Positions 1-8,261 of a stretch of DNA of 64,000 nucleotides are shown here, piece after piece. Each line of letters opens with the position of its first letter. Positions within the stretch are counted from its first letter, which is position 1. A model generated the notes under the pieces. That model made no database searches, was not told the DNA's origin, and was given only the letters and a program-made list of their open reading frames with translations. Position numbers and translations under genes: made by a program. Source of the DNA: Kribbella jejuensis (GTDB taxonomy: Bacteria > Actinomycetota > Actinomycetes > Propionibacteriales > Kribbellaceae); the NCBI RefSeq assembly GCF_006715085.1, contig NZ_VFMM01000001.1, forward strand, positions 868,001 through 932,000. Direction: 5' to 3'.

Positions 1-970
1 TGACGACCGGCCCCTTGCCGCGACGTTCCCCGATCACGTTGTTCGAGATCAGCCCGCGGTGTGCCGTCGTACTGATCTTCAGCGGCAACGACGTGACCAC
101 GGCCAGGGCCTCGCGGATCAGGCGCTTCTGCACCTGCGCCACCCCGATCACCGGAATCGGTGCACTGGTCAGACCACTCGGCGAGAACGCCGACGCCCGC
201 CGCGGGTACACCTGGTCGGCCGGCAGCAGGATCACGCCGACCGCACCACGCGCCGCGGCCTCCGCGACGAGGGCGGGACGCGCGGCCGCGGTGTCGTCCG
301 CGATCACGATCGAACCCGCGACATCAGCCGGCCAGACCGGCGCAGTCGCCGGGCCGACGTCGCGCACCGGACCTTCGACCGTGACGTCGAGCTTGCCACC
401 GGGTGCGGCCCCGGCCTGCCAGCACAGGTCGTCCGGCAGCATCCCGCGGACGTCGGCGATCTGTGCGAGGAACTTGTCCGCGACCGGGAACGGCTCCAAC
501 CGGGTCCGGTACCCGAACTTGTCGAGCTGACCGGCGATGTAGTCGGCGGCCCGCTTCTCGCTCTCCGTACCGCCGATGCGTGGACCGATCCGCTCCGACA
601 GCACCTGGAGATGCTGCAGTGCGCGTTCGGAGGACAGCCCGGAGACGATCTCCCGGTCGTACCTGTCCAGTTTCGGCCGGGTCACTGCACCCGGCCGAAG
701 ATCGTCGGCGCCCCACGCGGGCGCGGCGGTCAAGGTTGAGGCTGCGGTGACGCCGGCTACGGCGCCGAGCAAGCCACGGCGACTAGGTCCTGGCTGGCGC
801 TCCAGCGCCGTCGCGAGGAGGTGCTCGGTGCGGTGCATCGGCGTGCGGGAGCGAAGGACTCGATGCGGAGCATCGTGGCCTTCGCTCACGTGCGGCGAGG
901 TGCCGTGCCGAGTGCCCCGCAGTAGGCGCTGGAGCGCCAGCCAGGACCTGGGACCGGATCTGTCGGTCAT
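1..970 (-). CDS. M28-type metallopeptidase with PA domain, Tat-exported (3' end outside window)
   Basis: The minus frame is open from an ATG at 970 to the window edge, so the C-terminus is missing. An SD-like GGGAG lies 7 bases before the ATG. After an odd 62-codon head comes a twin-arginine export signal (SRRGLLG, then an Ala-rich hydrophobic stretch ending near AWGA). The mature part (LSSERALQHLQVLSERIGPRIGGTESE split over two helices) looks like the start of an M28 aminopeptidase, followed by a protease-associated domain (VAGSIVIADD, GAVGVILLP). The zinc ligands would lie outside the window, so catalysis cannot be confirmed. Codons 8-62 lie in a large palindrome described separately. Extracellular peptide degradation is the likely role. 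Confidence 0.8.
   Translation of the reverse strand, partial: MTDRSGPRSWLALQRLLRGTRHGTSPHVSEGHDAPHRVLRSRTPMHRTEHLLATALERQPGPSRRGLLGAVAGVTAASTLTAAPAWGADDLRPGAVTRPKLDRYDREIVSGLSSERALQHLQVLSERIGPRIGGTESEKRAADYIAGQLDKFGYRTRLEPFPVADKFLAQIADVRGMLPDDLCWQAGAAPGGKLDVTVEGPVRDVGPATAPVWPADVAGSIVIADDTAAARPALVAEAAARGAVGVILLPADQVYPRRASAFSPSGLTSAPIPVIGVAQVQKRLIREALAVVTSLPLKISTTAHRGLISNNVIGERRGKGPVV
785..949. repeat. 165-bp imperfect palindrome (MITE/REP-like) inside a coding frame
   Basis: The outer arms 785-809 and 925-949 are perfect 25-bp inverted copies. The inner arms pair imperfectly (for example GAGCGAAGG at 849-857 with CCTTCGCTC at 879-887). The apex CGATGC-GGA-GCATCG at 861-875 sits at the centre of symmetry. 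The element is 165 bases, exactly 55 codons, and has no stop in the frame of the M28 peptidase gene. Removing it would leave MTDRSGP joined directly to SRRGLLG, a normal Tat signal. No target-site duplication is obvious. Confidence 0.85.
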
Positions 971-1044
971 GAAGGTCTCCCTCAGAAAGGTGGGCGGCCC
1001 CGAGAGCCCAGACCGTAACTGAGAGCCAGCTGAGTGCCTAGGGT

Positions 1045-2061
1045 TTACGCAGCATTGCTCCGAAGTTCCTCGCCGACCGCATGCATATGGCGCAACCCCA
1101 TTCGGTACGAATCGATCAAACCCGTTGAAACGTAGGGCATTCCGATGCTTTCGCAGTACTCGCGGACGATCGGCTGGGCGAACCGGAGGTTGGCCCGCGG
1201 CATGCTCGGGAACAGGTGGTGCTCGATCTGGTAGTTCAGCCCGCCCATCAGCCAGTCGGTGACCAGGCCGCCGTTCACGTTCCGGGACGTCAGCACCTGC
1301 TTCTCCAGGTGGCCCCAGTTGCTGTCGGCATCCGGCATCTCCATGCCCTTGTGGTTCGGCGCGAACACGCTGCCGAGGTGCAACCCGAAGACCATGTGGT
1401 GCACGAGCGCGAACACCAGCGCCTGGGCCGGCGAGAGGATCAGGAACAGCGCGCTGAAGTACAGCATCAGATGCGCGGCCATCAGGCCGATCTCCAGCTT
1501 CTCGGTCCGGCGGCGGGCGAGCAGGAACCGGATACTCGACACCTTCAGGTTGAAGCCCTCGAGCGTGAGCAGTGGGAAGAAGACTCGCGCCTGGTTGCGG
1601 GTCAGCCAGCCCTCCAGTCCCTTGCGGCCTTCGGCCTGCTGCAGCGTCCAGACGAAGACGCCCTCGCCGACGTCCGGATCCTTGTCGGTGTGGTTCGGGT
1701 TCGCGTGGTGGCGGTTGTGCTTGTCGACCCACCAGGCGTAGCTCATCCCGAGCACCAGGTTGCCGTGCAGCATCCCGATCCAGTCGTGCAGCTTGCGCGA
1801 ACCGGCGATCTGCTGGTGCCCGGCGTCGTGCCCGAAGAACGCGGCCCGAGTGGTCAGGATCCCCAGCGGAAGTGCCAGCAGGATCACCCACCAGGACGCG
1901 CCGATCGCGGCAATCCCGGCCCAGGTCAGTGCCATCAGGACGACGTTGATCCCGATCGCCATCGCGTACGCCGCGGTCCGTCGTTCAAGGAGTCCGGCCG
2001 CCTTGATCTCACGTAACAGCGGGGAGAAATCACTACCCTTGGTGATTGTGGTGGTCGTCAT
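1045..2061 (-). CDS. Membrane fatty acid (acyl-CoA/acyl-lipid) desaturase
   Basis: A 338-residue di-iron desaturase that inserts a double bond into membrane acyl chains. The three histidine boxes are present: HDAGH at 78-82, HNRHH at 115-119 and QIEHH at 278-282. Hydrophobic pairs lie near 36-75 and 190-215. The ATG at 2061 is preferred over an upstream in-frame start because GGAGG lies 8 bases before it and the extra residues look non-coding. The gene is divergent from a sensor kinase/regulator pair, an arrangement that recalls des-desKR of Bacillus. The family also includes linoleoyl-CoA/DesA3-type enzymes, so position specificity cannot be told. Confidence 0.9.
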   Translation of the reverse strand: MTTTTITKGSDFSPLLREIKAAGLLERRTAAYAMAIGINVVLMALTWAGIAAIGASWWVILLALPLGILTTRAAFFGHDAGHQQIAGSRKLHDWIGMLHGNLVLGMSYAWWVDKHNRHHANPNHTDKDPDVGEGVFVWTLQQAEGRKGLEGWLTRNQARVFFPLLTLEGFNLKVSSIRFLLARRRTEKLEIGLMAAHLMLYFSALFLILSPAQALVFALVHHMVFGLHLGSVFAPNHKGMEMPDADSNWGHLEKQVLTSRNVNGGLVTDWLMGGLNYQIEHHLFPSMPRANLRFAQPIVREYCESIGMPYVSTGLIDSYRMGLRHMHAVGEELRSNAA

Positions 2062-2181
2062 GGGTCCAGCCTCCGCAACGTAGGTCGCACGCACACTGGG
2101 CCTGAACCCCGAGCGCTCCTGGAGCCAGCGCCCCACTCGAAAGGGGACTTAACCCCACCGCGCCTGAGCACACGCTGAGTC

Positions 2182-3495
2182 ATGATGGGTGTCATGAGCA
2201 TCGTCGCCACCACCTCCGACGCACCGCCGATGCGGTACCCGAAGTTCGCGCAGCCGTGGATCGCGCTGTTCCTGGCGATCCTGGCCGAGCTGGGGATCGC
2301 CCTGTTCGTGCTCAGCGTGGTGTCCGTGCCGCTGATCGCGGTCTGGGTCGGCATTCCGCTGCTGCTGGTAGTGGTTCCGGCCGCGCGCTGGTTCGCGAAC
2401 TGTCACCGCACGATGCTTGCCGGTTTCCTCGGCGAGCGGATCCCGCGGCCGTACAAGCAACCGCCGATGCCCGGCATGCTGATGCGGTTGCGGACGATCC
2501 TGACCGACCCGCAGACCTGGCGGGACATCGTCTGGTTGCTGGCGAACGCCGTCGTCGGCTTCACGCTCAGCCTGCTCAGCGCCGTACTGTTCCTGGCCGG
2601 GCTCTTCTATTTGGTCTACCCGCTGCTCGTGGGCGTGACGCCGAAGGGTGTGTTCACCGAGCCGTTCGGCGGACTGTTCACGGTGAACTTCTGGACCAGC
2701 TTCCTGATGATGCCGGTGGCGCTCATCGCGTTCCTGATCTGGAACGCGGCCGGGGAGCGGCTGCTCAAGGCCAACGCGTTCCTGGCGCGCTCGCTGCTCG
2801 GCCCGACCGAGAGCGCCAAGCTGGCGATGCGGGTCCGTGAGCTGTCCGAGTCCCGGGCCGAGACCGTCGACACCCAGGCGGCCGAGCTGCGCCGGATCGA
2901 GCGCGACCTGCACGACGGCGCCCAGGCCCGGCTGGCCGCGCTCAGCATGAACCTCGGAATGGCCGAGGAGATGGTCGCCCGTGACCCGGCCCAGGCCGCC
3001 GCGCTGCTGACCGAGGCCCGGGAGTCCGCGAGTACGGCGCTGTCCGAGCTCCGCGACCTGGTCCGCGGCATCCACCCGCCGGTGCTCGCCGACCGCGGTC
3101 TCGAGGGTGCGGTCAAGGCGCTCGCGCTGACCTGCCCGTTCACGGTCGACGTCACCTTCGACGTCCCCGGCCGGCCGGCCGCTCCGGTCGAGTCCGCGGC
3201 GTACTTCGCGGTCGCCGAATGCCTGGCGAACGCGGTCAAGTACTCCGCCGCGACGAACGCCTGGATCCAGATCACCCACGAGGACGAGAAGCTGCACATG
3301 ATCGTCGGCGACGACGGTGTGGGAGGCGCTACCGTCAGGCCGGGCGGCGGTCTGTACGGTATCGAGCGGCGGCTGGCCGCCTTCGACGGTACGTTGACCG
3401 TGGTGAGCCCGAGCGCCGGGCCGACCACTGTGATCATGGAGCTGCCTTGCGAGTCCTCATCGCTGAAGACCACGCCCTCCTCCGGGACGGCCTGA
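2182..3495 (+). CDS. Sensor histidine kinase (HisKA_3 type) with putative-sensor membrane domain
   Basis: About 437 residues. The N-terminal half has four or more membrane segments (roughly 25-75 and 115-190), matching the actinobacterial putative-sensor domain found in LiaS/DesK-like kinases. The dimerisation helix carries the phosphoacceptor His at about 244 (RDLHDGAQ). The HATPase part has an N-box (ECLANAVKYS) and a G-box (GDDGVGG). Another in-frame ATG at 2194 is an equally plausible start, as neither has a strong SD. The response regulator gene begins inside its last 49 bases, so the two are coupled. The proposed target is the divergent desaturase gene (inference). Confidence 0.88.
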   Translation: MMGVMSIVATTSDAPPMRYPKFAQPWIALFLAILAELGIALFVLSVVSVPLIAVWVGIPLLLVVVPAARWFANCHRTMLAGFLGERIPRPYKQPPMPGMLMRLRTILTDPQTWRDIVWLLANAVVGFTLSLLSAVLFLAGLFYLVYPLLVGVTPKGVFTEPFGGLFTVNFWTSFLMMPVALIAFLIWNAAGERLLKANAFLARSLLGPTESAKLAMRVRELSESRAETVDTQAAELRRIERDLHDGAQARLAALSMNLGMAEEMVARDPAQAAALLTEARESASTALSELRDLVRGIHPPVLADRGLEGAVKALALTCPFTVDVTFDVPGRPAAPVESAAYFAVAECLANAVKYSAATNAWIQITHEDEKLHMIVGDDGVGGATVRPGGGLYGIERRLAAFDGTLTVVSPSAGPTTVIMELPCESSSLKTTPSSGTA

Positions 3496-4094
3496 TCCGC
3501 CTGCTGGAGGCGCACGACTTCGAGGTCGTGGAGGCGGTCGACAACGGACCCCGGCTGGTGCCCGCGCTCGTCGAGCACCGGCCGGACGTCGCGGTCGTCG
3601 ACGTCCGGCTGCCACCGACGTTCACCGACGAGGGCCTGAAGGCCGCGATCGAGGCCCGGACCAAGGTCCCCGGCTTGCCGATCCTGGTGCTCTCGCAGTA
3701 CGTCGAGCAGCTCTACGCCCGCGAGCTGCTCACCGGTGGCGGCGGTGGTGTCGGGTACCTGCTCAAGGACCGGGTCTCGAACGTCGCCGAGTTCCTGGAC
3801 GCGGTCCGCCGGGTCGCCGGCGGCGGTACGGCGATGGACCCGGACGTGATCGGCCAACTGCTGGCCCGCAACACCAAGGACTCCCCCGTCAGCCGGCTCA
3901 CGCCTCGCGAGTCCGAGGTCCTCGGCCTGATGGCCGAAGGCCGCTCGAACGCCGCCATCGCCGCCGCCCTGTTCGTCACCGAGAAGGCGGTCAGCAAACA
4001 CACGAACAACATCTTCGCCAAACTCGACCTGCCCCCGTCGGAAGACGACAACCGCCGCGTGATGGCGGTCCTCACCTACCTGTCGTCGCGCTGA
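3447..4094 (+). CDS. NarL/LuxR-family response regulator, partner of the upstream kinase
   Basis: About 216 residues starting at TTG 3447. GGAG lies 5 bases before it and the receiver domain begins at once (LRVLIAEDHALLRDG). The phosphoacceptor is Asp52 in VVDVRLPP. The C-terminal LuxR helix-turn-helix runs from about 148 (LTPRESEVLGLMAEG; AVSKHTNNIFAKL). It overlaps the kinase gene by 49 bases. Its 3' end overlaps the convergent ABC ATPase gene by 19 bases. No ATG is available in frame near the receiver start. Phosphorylation by the neighbouring kinase is the obvious expectation. DNA targets are unknown, but the divergent desaturase promoter is close. Confidence 0.88.
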   Translation: MRVLIAEDHALLRDGLIRLLEAHDFEVVEAVDNGPRLVPALVEHRPDVAVVDVRLPPTFTDEGLKAAIEARTKVPGLPILVLSQYVEQLYARELLTGGGGGVGYLLKDRVSNVAEFLDAVRRVAGGGTAMDPDVIGQLLARNTKDSPVSRLTPRESEVLGLMAEGRSNAAIAAALFVTEKAVSKHTNNIFAKLDLPPSEDDNRRVMAVLTYLSSR

Positions 4095-4831
4095 AAGCGG
4101 TCGGGCCGGATCCGGCGCAGGAACTCGCGGGTCCGGGGCTCGCGCGGGTTCTCCAGGACCTGCGCGGGCGGTCCGACCTCGAGGGGGCGGCCCTGGTGGA
4201 GGAAGCAGACCTGGTCGGCGACCTCGCGGGCGAAGGTCATCTCGTGGGTGCAGACGAGCATCGTCATGCCCTCGGACTTCAGTTCGCGGAGCAGGTCGAG
4301 GACCTCGCCGACGAGTTCCGGGTCGAGGGCGGAGGTCACCTCGTCGAGCAGCATCAGCTGGGGTGAGTTGACCATCGCGCGGGCGATCGCCGCGCGCTGC
4401 TGCTGACCGCCCGACAGTTCGTCCGGTTTCGCCGATGCCTTGTCCGACAGGCCGACCCGCTCGAGCATCTCCCCGGCCCGTGCCCGGGCGACGTCCCGCG
4501 GGACGCGATGGACGCGGATCGGGGCGAGCGTGATGTTGTCCAGCACGGTCAGATGCGGGAACAGGTTGTACGACTGGAACACGATCCCGATCCCGGAGCG
4601 GATCTTGTCCGCGTCGGCCCGCGGATCGGTGATGTCCTGGCCGGCCAGCTCGATCACACCGTCGTCGACTGTCTCCAGCAGGTTCACGCAGCGCAGCAAC
4701 GTCGACTTCCCGGAGCCGGACGCCCCGATCAGGACAACGCACTCCCCCGCCGCGACGTCCAGGTCGAACCCGTCGAGTACCACGTTCTCGCCGTACGCCT
4801 TCCGCACCCCACGTAACGTCAACAGGCTCAT
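4076..4831 (-). CDS. Polar amino acid ABC transporter, ATP-binding protein (GlnQ type)
   Basis: A 251-residue ABC ATPase that powers the importer encoded upstream. The Walker A motif is GASGSGKST at 36-44, the Q-loop Gln is near 86 (FQSYNLFPHL), the signature LSGGQQQR is at 139-146 and Walker B is LMLLDE at 159-164. The start is set at ATG 4831 (MSLLTL) with AGGTGG just before it. The frame continues upstream through an intergenic repeat to a spurious MSERSERTI start at 4909. It is the last gene of a substrate-binding protein, permease, ATPase operon. Its 3' end overlaps the response regulator gene. Confidence 0.93.
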   Translation of the reverse strand: MSLLTLRGVRKAYGENVVLDGFDLDVAAGECVVLIGASGSGKSTLLRCVNLLETVDDGVIELAGQDITDPRADADKIRSGIGIVFQSYNLFPHLTVLDNITLAPIRVHRVPRDVARARAGEMLERVGLSDKASAKPDELSGGQQQRAAIARAMVNSPQLMLLDEVTSALDPELVGEVLDLLRELKSEGMTMLVCTHEMTFAREVADQVCFLHQGRPLEVGPPAQVLENPREPRTREFLRRIRPDRFQRDDR

Positions 4832-4905
4832 ACCTCCACCTCGCTTCGCTCGGTTCCGGTCTGAGCCAGGGCTGCTGTGTTTGATTGTTCGCTCGCTACG
4901 CTCAC
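4832..4905 (-). repeat. Intergenic GAGCGNAGCGAGC-type repeat inside the ABC transporter operon
   Basis: Read on the minus strand, the gap between permease and ATPase contains GTGAGCGTAGCGAGCGAAC and then, about 40 bases later, ACCGAGCGAAGCGAGG. Both share the core GAGCG(T/A)AGCGAG. The element makes an artificial in-frame N-terminal extension (MSERSERTI) of the ATPase. I recall similar sequences as dispersed intergenic elements in related actinobacteria, but I could not check copy number here. Confidence 0.5.
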
Positions 4906-5757
4906 TCACAGCGGTCCGCCTCCCCCGCCGTACCAGCCCTGTCTGCGGGCGACGTAGTCGGTCAGCCGCGTCAACGGGATCGTCAGCGCGACGAACAGCA
5001 GCCCGGCCACGACGTACGGCGTGAAGTTGAAGTCCACGGCCGTCTCCAGCTGCGCGGCCCGGATCGCGTCGATGACGCCGAGGACCGCGATCAGTCCGGA
5101 GTCCTTCTGCAGGCTGACGAAGTCGTTCAGCAGCGGCGGCAGCACCCGGCGTACCGCTTGCGGGAGTACGACGAACCGCAGCGTCTGGCCGTACGTCAGC
5201 CCGAGGGAACGCGCGGCTGCCCGCTGCGACGGATGCACCGACTCGATCCCGGCGCGGAAGACCTCCGCGACGTACGACGAATAGGTCAGTACGAGCGCCG
5301 CGCCGCCCCAGATCACTGCCTGATTGGGCAGACCGCGCAACTGCAACGCCGGTACGCCGAAGCCGAGCAGGAAGATCACCAGCAGCAACGGCAGCCCGCG
5401 GAAGACATCTGTGTAGGCCGCCGCGAACACGCGCAACGGGAAGAAGATCGGCCCGCGCAGCGTCCGCATGATCGCCAGCGTCATCCCGAACACCACGATC
5501 AGCACCGCGCAGACCAGCATCACCCGGACGTTCAACCAGAGGCCTTGGGCAACGATCGGCAACGCCTGCCAGCCGCGGTGAACGTCGAAGAACGTCTCCC
5601 GGACCCGCGGCCAGCCCGGCGTCGAACCGATGCCCACGACAACCAACGCGAGCACGACCAGCGAGCTGACGACGGCGATCAGCGTCGACCGCCGCGCCTG
5701 CCTGCTCCGGTATGCGATCCGCTCACGCTGTACCTCGGACGGTTGCCAGCTACTCAC
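4906..5757 (-). CDS. Polar amino acid ABC transporter, permease
   Basis: 283 residues. A cytoplasmic N-terminal helix is followed by a hydrophobic segment at about 25-45 and then the HisM/GlnP-type permease core from about 70, with several membrane spans. The EAA-like coupling loop is AAARSLGLTYGQTLRFVVLPQA (split by one Gly), which docks on the ATPase. A single permease suggests a homodimer. Its start overlaps the stop of the substrate-binding protein by 4 bases (ATGA). It is separated from the ATPase gene by the repeat described above. Glutamate, glutamine or another polar amino acid is the likely cargo. The exact substrate is unknown. Confidence 0.92.
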   Translation of the reverse strand: MSSWQPSEVQRERIAYRSRQARRSTLIAVVSSLVVLALVVVGIGSTPGWPRVRETFFDVHRGWQALPIVAQGLWLNVRVMLVCAVLIVVFGMTLAIMRTLRGPIFFPLRVFAAAYTDVFRGLPLLLVIFLLGFGVPALQLRGLPNQAVIWGGAALVLTYSSYVAEVFRAGIESVHPSQRAAARSLGLTYGQTLRFVVLPQAVRRVLPPLLNDFVSLQKDSGLIAVLGVIDAIRAAQLETAVDFNFTPYVVAGLLFVALTIPLTRLTDYVARRQGWYGGGGGPL

Positions 5758-6614
5758 GAGAGTTCTGGAGCGCCGGACTCGGTCAAGTACTGCTTCTGCA
5801 GGTTGGCGAGCGTGCCGTCAGCCTTCAGCGCGTCCACGGCCTGGGTGACGCAGGCGGTCAGCTTCGAGTTCTTCTCCAGTACGTAGCCGAACTGCTCGGC
5901 CTTCGCGCCGGCCGGAAGCTGCCCGACGATCTTGCCGTTGTCGAGCTGCGCCGCGGTCATGTAGAACGCGGTCGGCAGGTCGACCACGATTCCGTCGAGC
6001 TGCTTGTTCTTCAGCGCCTGCACCGCCAGGTCGTTGGAGTCGAACACGGCCGGCGTCTGCTTCGGCTTCACGACGTCGCGCAGCTCGGTGTAGCTCGTCG
6101 TACCGACCTGGGCGCCGAGTTTCGCGTCCGCCAGGTCGGCGACCGACTTCGCGTTCGCGATCTTGCTGCCCGCGGTGGTGATCACGGTCTGCCGAACGTC
6201 GTAGTACCCGGAGGAGAAGTCGACGGCCTTACGGCGCTCGTCGGAGATCGACACCTGGTTCACGTCCAGGTCGAACGCCTTCGGACCGGGCGCGAACGCG
6301 GTGTTGAACTGCACGGTCTGCCACTTCACCTCGCCCTTGTCGAACCCGAGCTTCTTGGCCAGTGCGTAGGTGACCGCCGACTCGTACCCCTTGCCGTTGC
6401 TCGGGTCGTTGTTGCTGAACCACGGTTCGTACGCCGGCTTGTCGGTGCCGACCGTCAACGTACCGGGCGTCTTCACCGCCAGCTTGTCCTTGGCGCAGGC
6501 ATCCGCCCCCGACGGCGTCGACGGGCCGGAGGAGTTGTTGTCCTCCGGCGCACACGCTCCCAGTCCGATGACCGCCAGTACGGCCAGCCCCGCCACAACT
6601 GCACGCGTTCTCAT
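5754..6614 (-). CDS. Amino acid ABC transporter, substrate-binding lipoprotein
   Basis: 286 residues. A short signal peptide ends in the lipobox LGAC with the lipidated Cys at 21, followed by a Ser/Pro/Asn-rich linker and a bacterial extracellular solute-binding family 3 domain (LTVGTDKPAYEPWFS; DLDVNQVSISDERRKAVDFSSGYYD split by one residue; AVQALKNKQLDGIVVDLPTA). It captures the substrate outside the membrane and hands it to the permease. It is the first gene of the importer operon. The nearby AraC gene lies just upstream in the same direction and may be a separate unit. Substrate not determinable from sequence alone. Confidence 0.92.
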   Translation of the reverse strand: MRTRAVVAGLAVLAVIGLGACAPEDNNSSGPSTPSGADACAKDKLAVKTPGTLTVGTDKPAYEPWFSNNDPSNGKGYESAVTYALAKKLGFDKGEVKWQTVQFNTAFAPGPKAFDLDVNQVSISDERRKAVDFSSGYYDVRQTVITTAGSKIANAKSVADLADAKLGAQVGTTSYTELRDVVKPKQTPAVFDSNDLAVQALKNKQLDGIVVDLPTAFYMTAAQLDNGKIVGQLPAGAKAEQFGYVLEKNSKLTACVTQAVDALKADGTLANLQKQYLTESGAPELS

Positions 6615-6624
6615 GCGGAGAAGA

Positions 6625-7422
6625 CTAAGACCTCCGGCGGTAGTCGGTGGGGCTTGATCCAGTGTGTAGACGGAAGCGGGTGGAGAAGTAGAGCGGGTCG
6701 GCGTACCCGACCTGGGCGGCGACCGAGGCGACCGGGCGGCTGGTGAGCTCGAGCAGGCGGGCGGCCGCGTCCAGGCGGCGGCGTTCGACGAACTGCTGCG
6801 GCGTGACGCCGAGCTGCTCGCGGAACAGGTGCGCGAACCGGGAGGTCGACAGATTCACCGCCCGGGCCAGCCGCGGTACGTCGAGGGTGGCGGTCAGGTC
6901 CTGGTCGATCAGTTCGATCGCGCGCAGCAGCCGGTCGTCGATCTGGACCGCCTTCGGGTTCTGGGTGTCGCACCACAGCAGCGCGGCCTCGAGCGAGTTC
7001 GCACTCAGCTGCTCGGCCTGCGGCAGGACACTGTGCTGATGCCGTACGGCGTCGCGCAGATGGTCCGCGATCCGGTGGAAGGTGGCCTCCGCCGGGCGCA
7101 GCTGGATGATGCCGGGGGCAACCTCCGGCCAGTCGAGCAGCGGCAGCCAGTCGGGCTTCGGGTGCAGGTGCGTGTACAGGAAGTGCCAGCGGTCGCCGAC
7201 TGTCGCGTAGTCGTGCTCGGTGCCTGGTCGGACCAGTGTCACGGTGCCCGGGGTGGCGGCGACCTGACCGAATCGTCCCTGGCCGTCGAGGGTCTGGACC
7301 AACAGCCAGTCGGTCGTTCCACGGCGCCGATATGTCGCGTACTCAGGGCCTTCGTCGAATTCGCCGGTCACCAGCCGGCGTACCACCGGATGCGGCGACT
7401 CAGCAGGATGTCGAAGGTTCAT
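6625..7422 (-). CDS. AraC-family transcriptional regulator
   Basis: 265 residues from ATG 7422. The N-terminal half resembles an AraC cupin ligand-binding domain (VTLVRPGTEHDYATVGDRWHF is the signature region, split by one residue). The C-terminal half carries two helix-turn-helix motifs (LARAVNLSTSRFAHLFREQLG and VASVAAQVGYADPLYFSTRF, each near the AraC consensus). The longer upstream frame was rejected because it runs into the bidirectional promoter. A TAGTCT-like -10 lies about 10 bases before the ATG and no SD is seen. Divergence from the dioxygenase-like gene at 7473 suggests that gene is its target. Confidence 0.87.
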   Translation of the reverse strand: MNLRHPAESPHPVVRRLVTGEFDEGPEYATYRRRGTTDWLLVQTLDGQGRFGQVAATPGTVTLVRPGTEHDYATVGDRWHFLYTHLHPKPDWLPLLDWPEVAPGIIQLRPAEATFHRIADHLRDAVRHQHSVLPQAEQLSANSLEAALLWCDTQNPKAVQIDDRLLRAIELIDQDLTATLDVPRLARAVNLSTSRFAHLFREQLGVTPQQFVERRRLDAAARLLELTSRPVASVAAQVGYADPLYFSTRFRLHTGSSPTDYRRRS

Positions 7423-7441
7423 AGCCAGATAGACTATCGCC

Positions 7442-7459
7442 GGTCCGACCGCCCGGACC
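7442..7459. promoter_or_regulatory. Inverted repeat in the AraC/dioxygenase intergenic region
   Basis: GGTCCG-N6-CGGACC lies in the 50-base gap between the divergent AraC gene and the phytanoyl-CoA dioxygenase-like gene, 13 bases before the latter's ATG. TAGACT at 7430-7435 could be a -10 for the rightward promoter. AraC proteins usually bind direct repeats, so the inverted symmetry may instead belong to another factor or be an RNA hairpin. Confidence 0.35.
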
Positions 7460-7472
7460 ACATCCTGGAGCC

Positions 7473-8261
7473 ATGACCCAGACAGTCGTGGACATCTACC
7501 AGCGGGACGGCATCGTCCAGGTCCCCCAGTTGCTCGAGCCCACTGAGGTCGAGCGGATCAAGACGGTTTTCATGGAGCAGGTCGCCGTCGACCACTCGCT
7601 CGCGATCGACGACGGCGTACCGGACGACGACCCGCTGGCGAAGTACCCACGGTTCGTGCACCCGCACCGAGCGACCGGCACCGAGGCGGGGAAGATCTCG
7701 CTGGAGCTGATGCTCGACGGCCGGATCCTCGATGTCGTCCAGGCCCTGATCGGTCCGGCGCTCGGCGCCCAGTCGATGTTCTACTTCAAGCCGCCGGGCG
7801 CCCGCGGGCAGGCCCTGCACCAGGACAACACGTTCCTGCGCGCGGATCCGGAGACATGTCTCGCGGCCTGGATCGCGATCGACGACGTGGACGCGGACAA
7901 CGGCGGGCTCGCGGTCGTGCCCGGCTCCCACAAGACCGAACTGGTCTGCCCGGAGCCGGCCGACCTGACCGAGTCGTTCACCAGCGTCGAGGTGCCGGTT
8001 CCCGACGGCCTGAGCAAGGTCCAGACCCGGATGAAGGCGGGCGACGTCCTCTTCTTCCACGGCAGCGTCGTCCACGGCTCCCGCCCGAACTCCACGGCGG
8101 ACCGCTTCCGCCGTTCGCTGATCTTCCACTACATCCCCGAGGACAGCCAGGAAATCGCCGCCTTCTACAACCCCCTCGTCCGCCCCGACCGCCGCGAAAC
8201 ACTCCTCCCCGAAGCCCTCGGCGGCGGCCCCTGCGGCGACTACGCCGAAATGGAGCCCTAG
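7473..8261 (+). CDS. Phytanoyl-CoA dioxygenase (PhyH) family Fe(II)/2-oxoglutarate oxygenase
   Basis: 262 residues. The metal-binding facial triad is visible: His116-x-Asp118 in ALHQDNTF and a distal His near 196-201 in FFHGSVVHGSRPN. An Arg a few residues later (RFRRSL) could hold 2-oxoglutarate. GGAG lies 2 bases before the ATG. Family members hydroxylate small molecules, lipids or natural-product intermediates, and the substrate here is unknown. The divergent AraC gene is the likely regulator. Its TAG stop shares the palindrome CTAG with the stop of the convergent zeta-toxin-like gene. Confidence 0.88.
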   Translation: MTQTVVDIYQRDGIVQVPQLLEPTEVERIKTVFMEQVAVDHSLAIDDGVPDDDPLAKYPRFVHPHRATGTEAGKISLELMLDGRILDVVQALIGPALGAQSMFYFKPPGARGQALHQDNTFLRADPETCLAAWIAIDDVDADNGGLAVVPGSHKTELVCPEPADLTESFTSVEVPVPDGLSKVQTRMKAGDVLFFHGSVVHGSRPNSTADRFRRSLIFHYIPEDSQEIAAFYNPLVRPDRRETLLPEALGGGPCGDYAEMEP

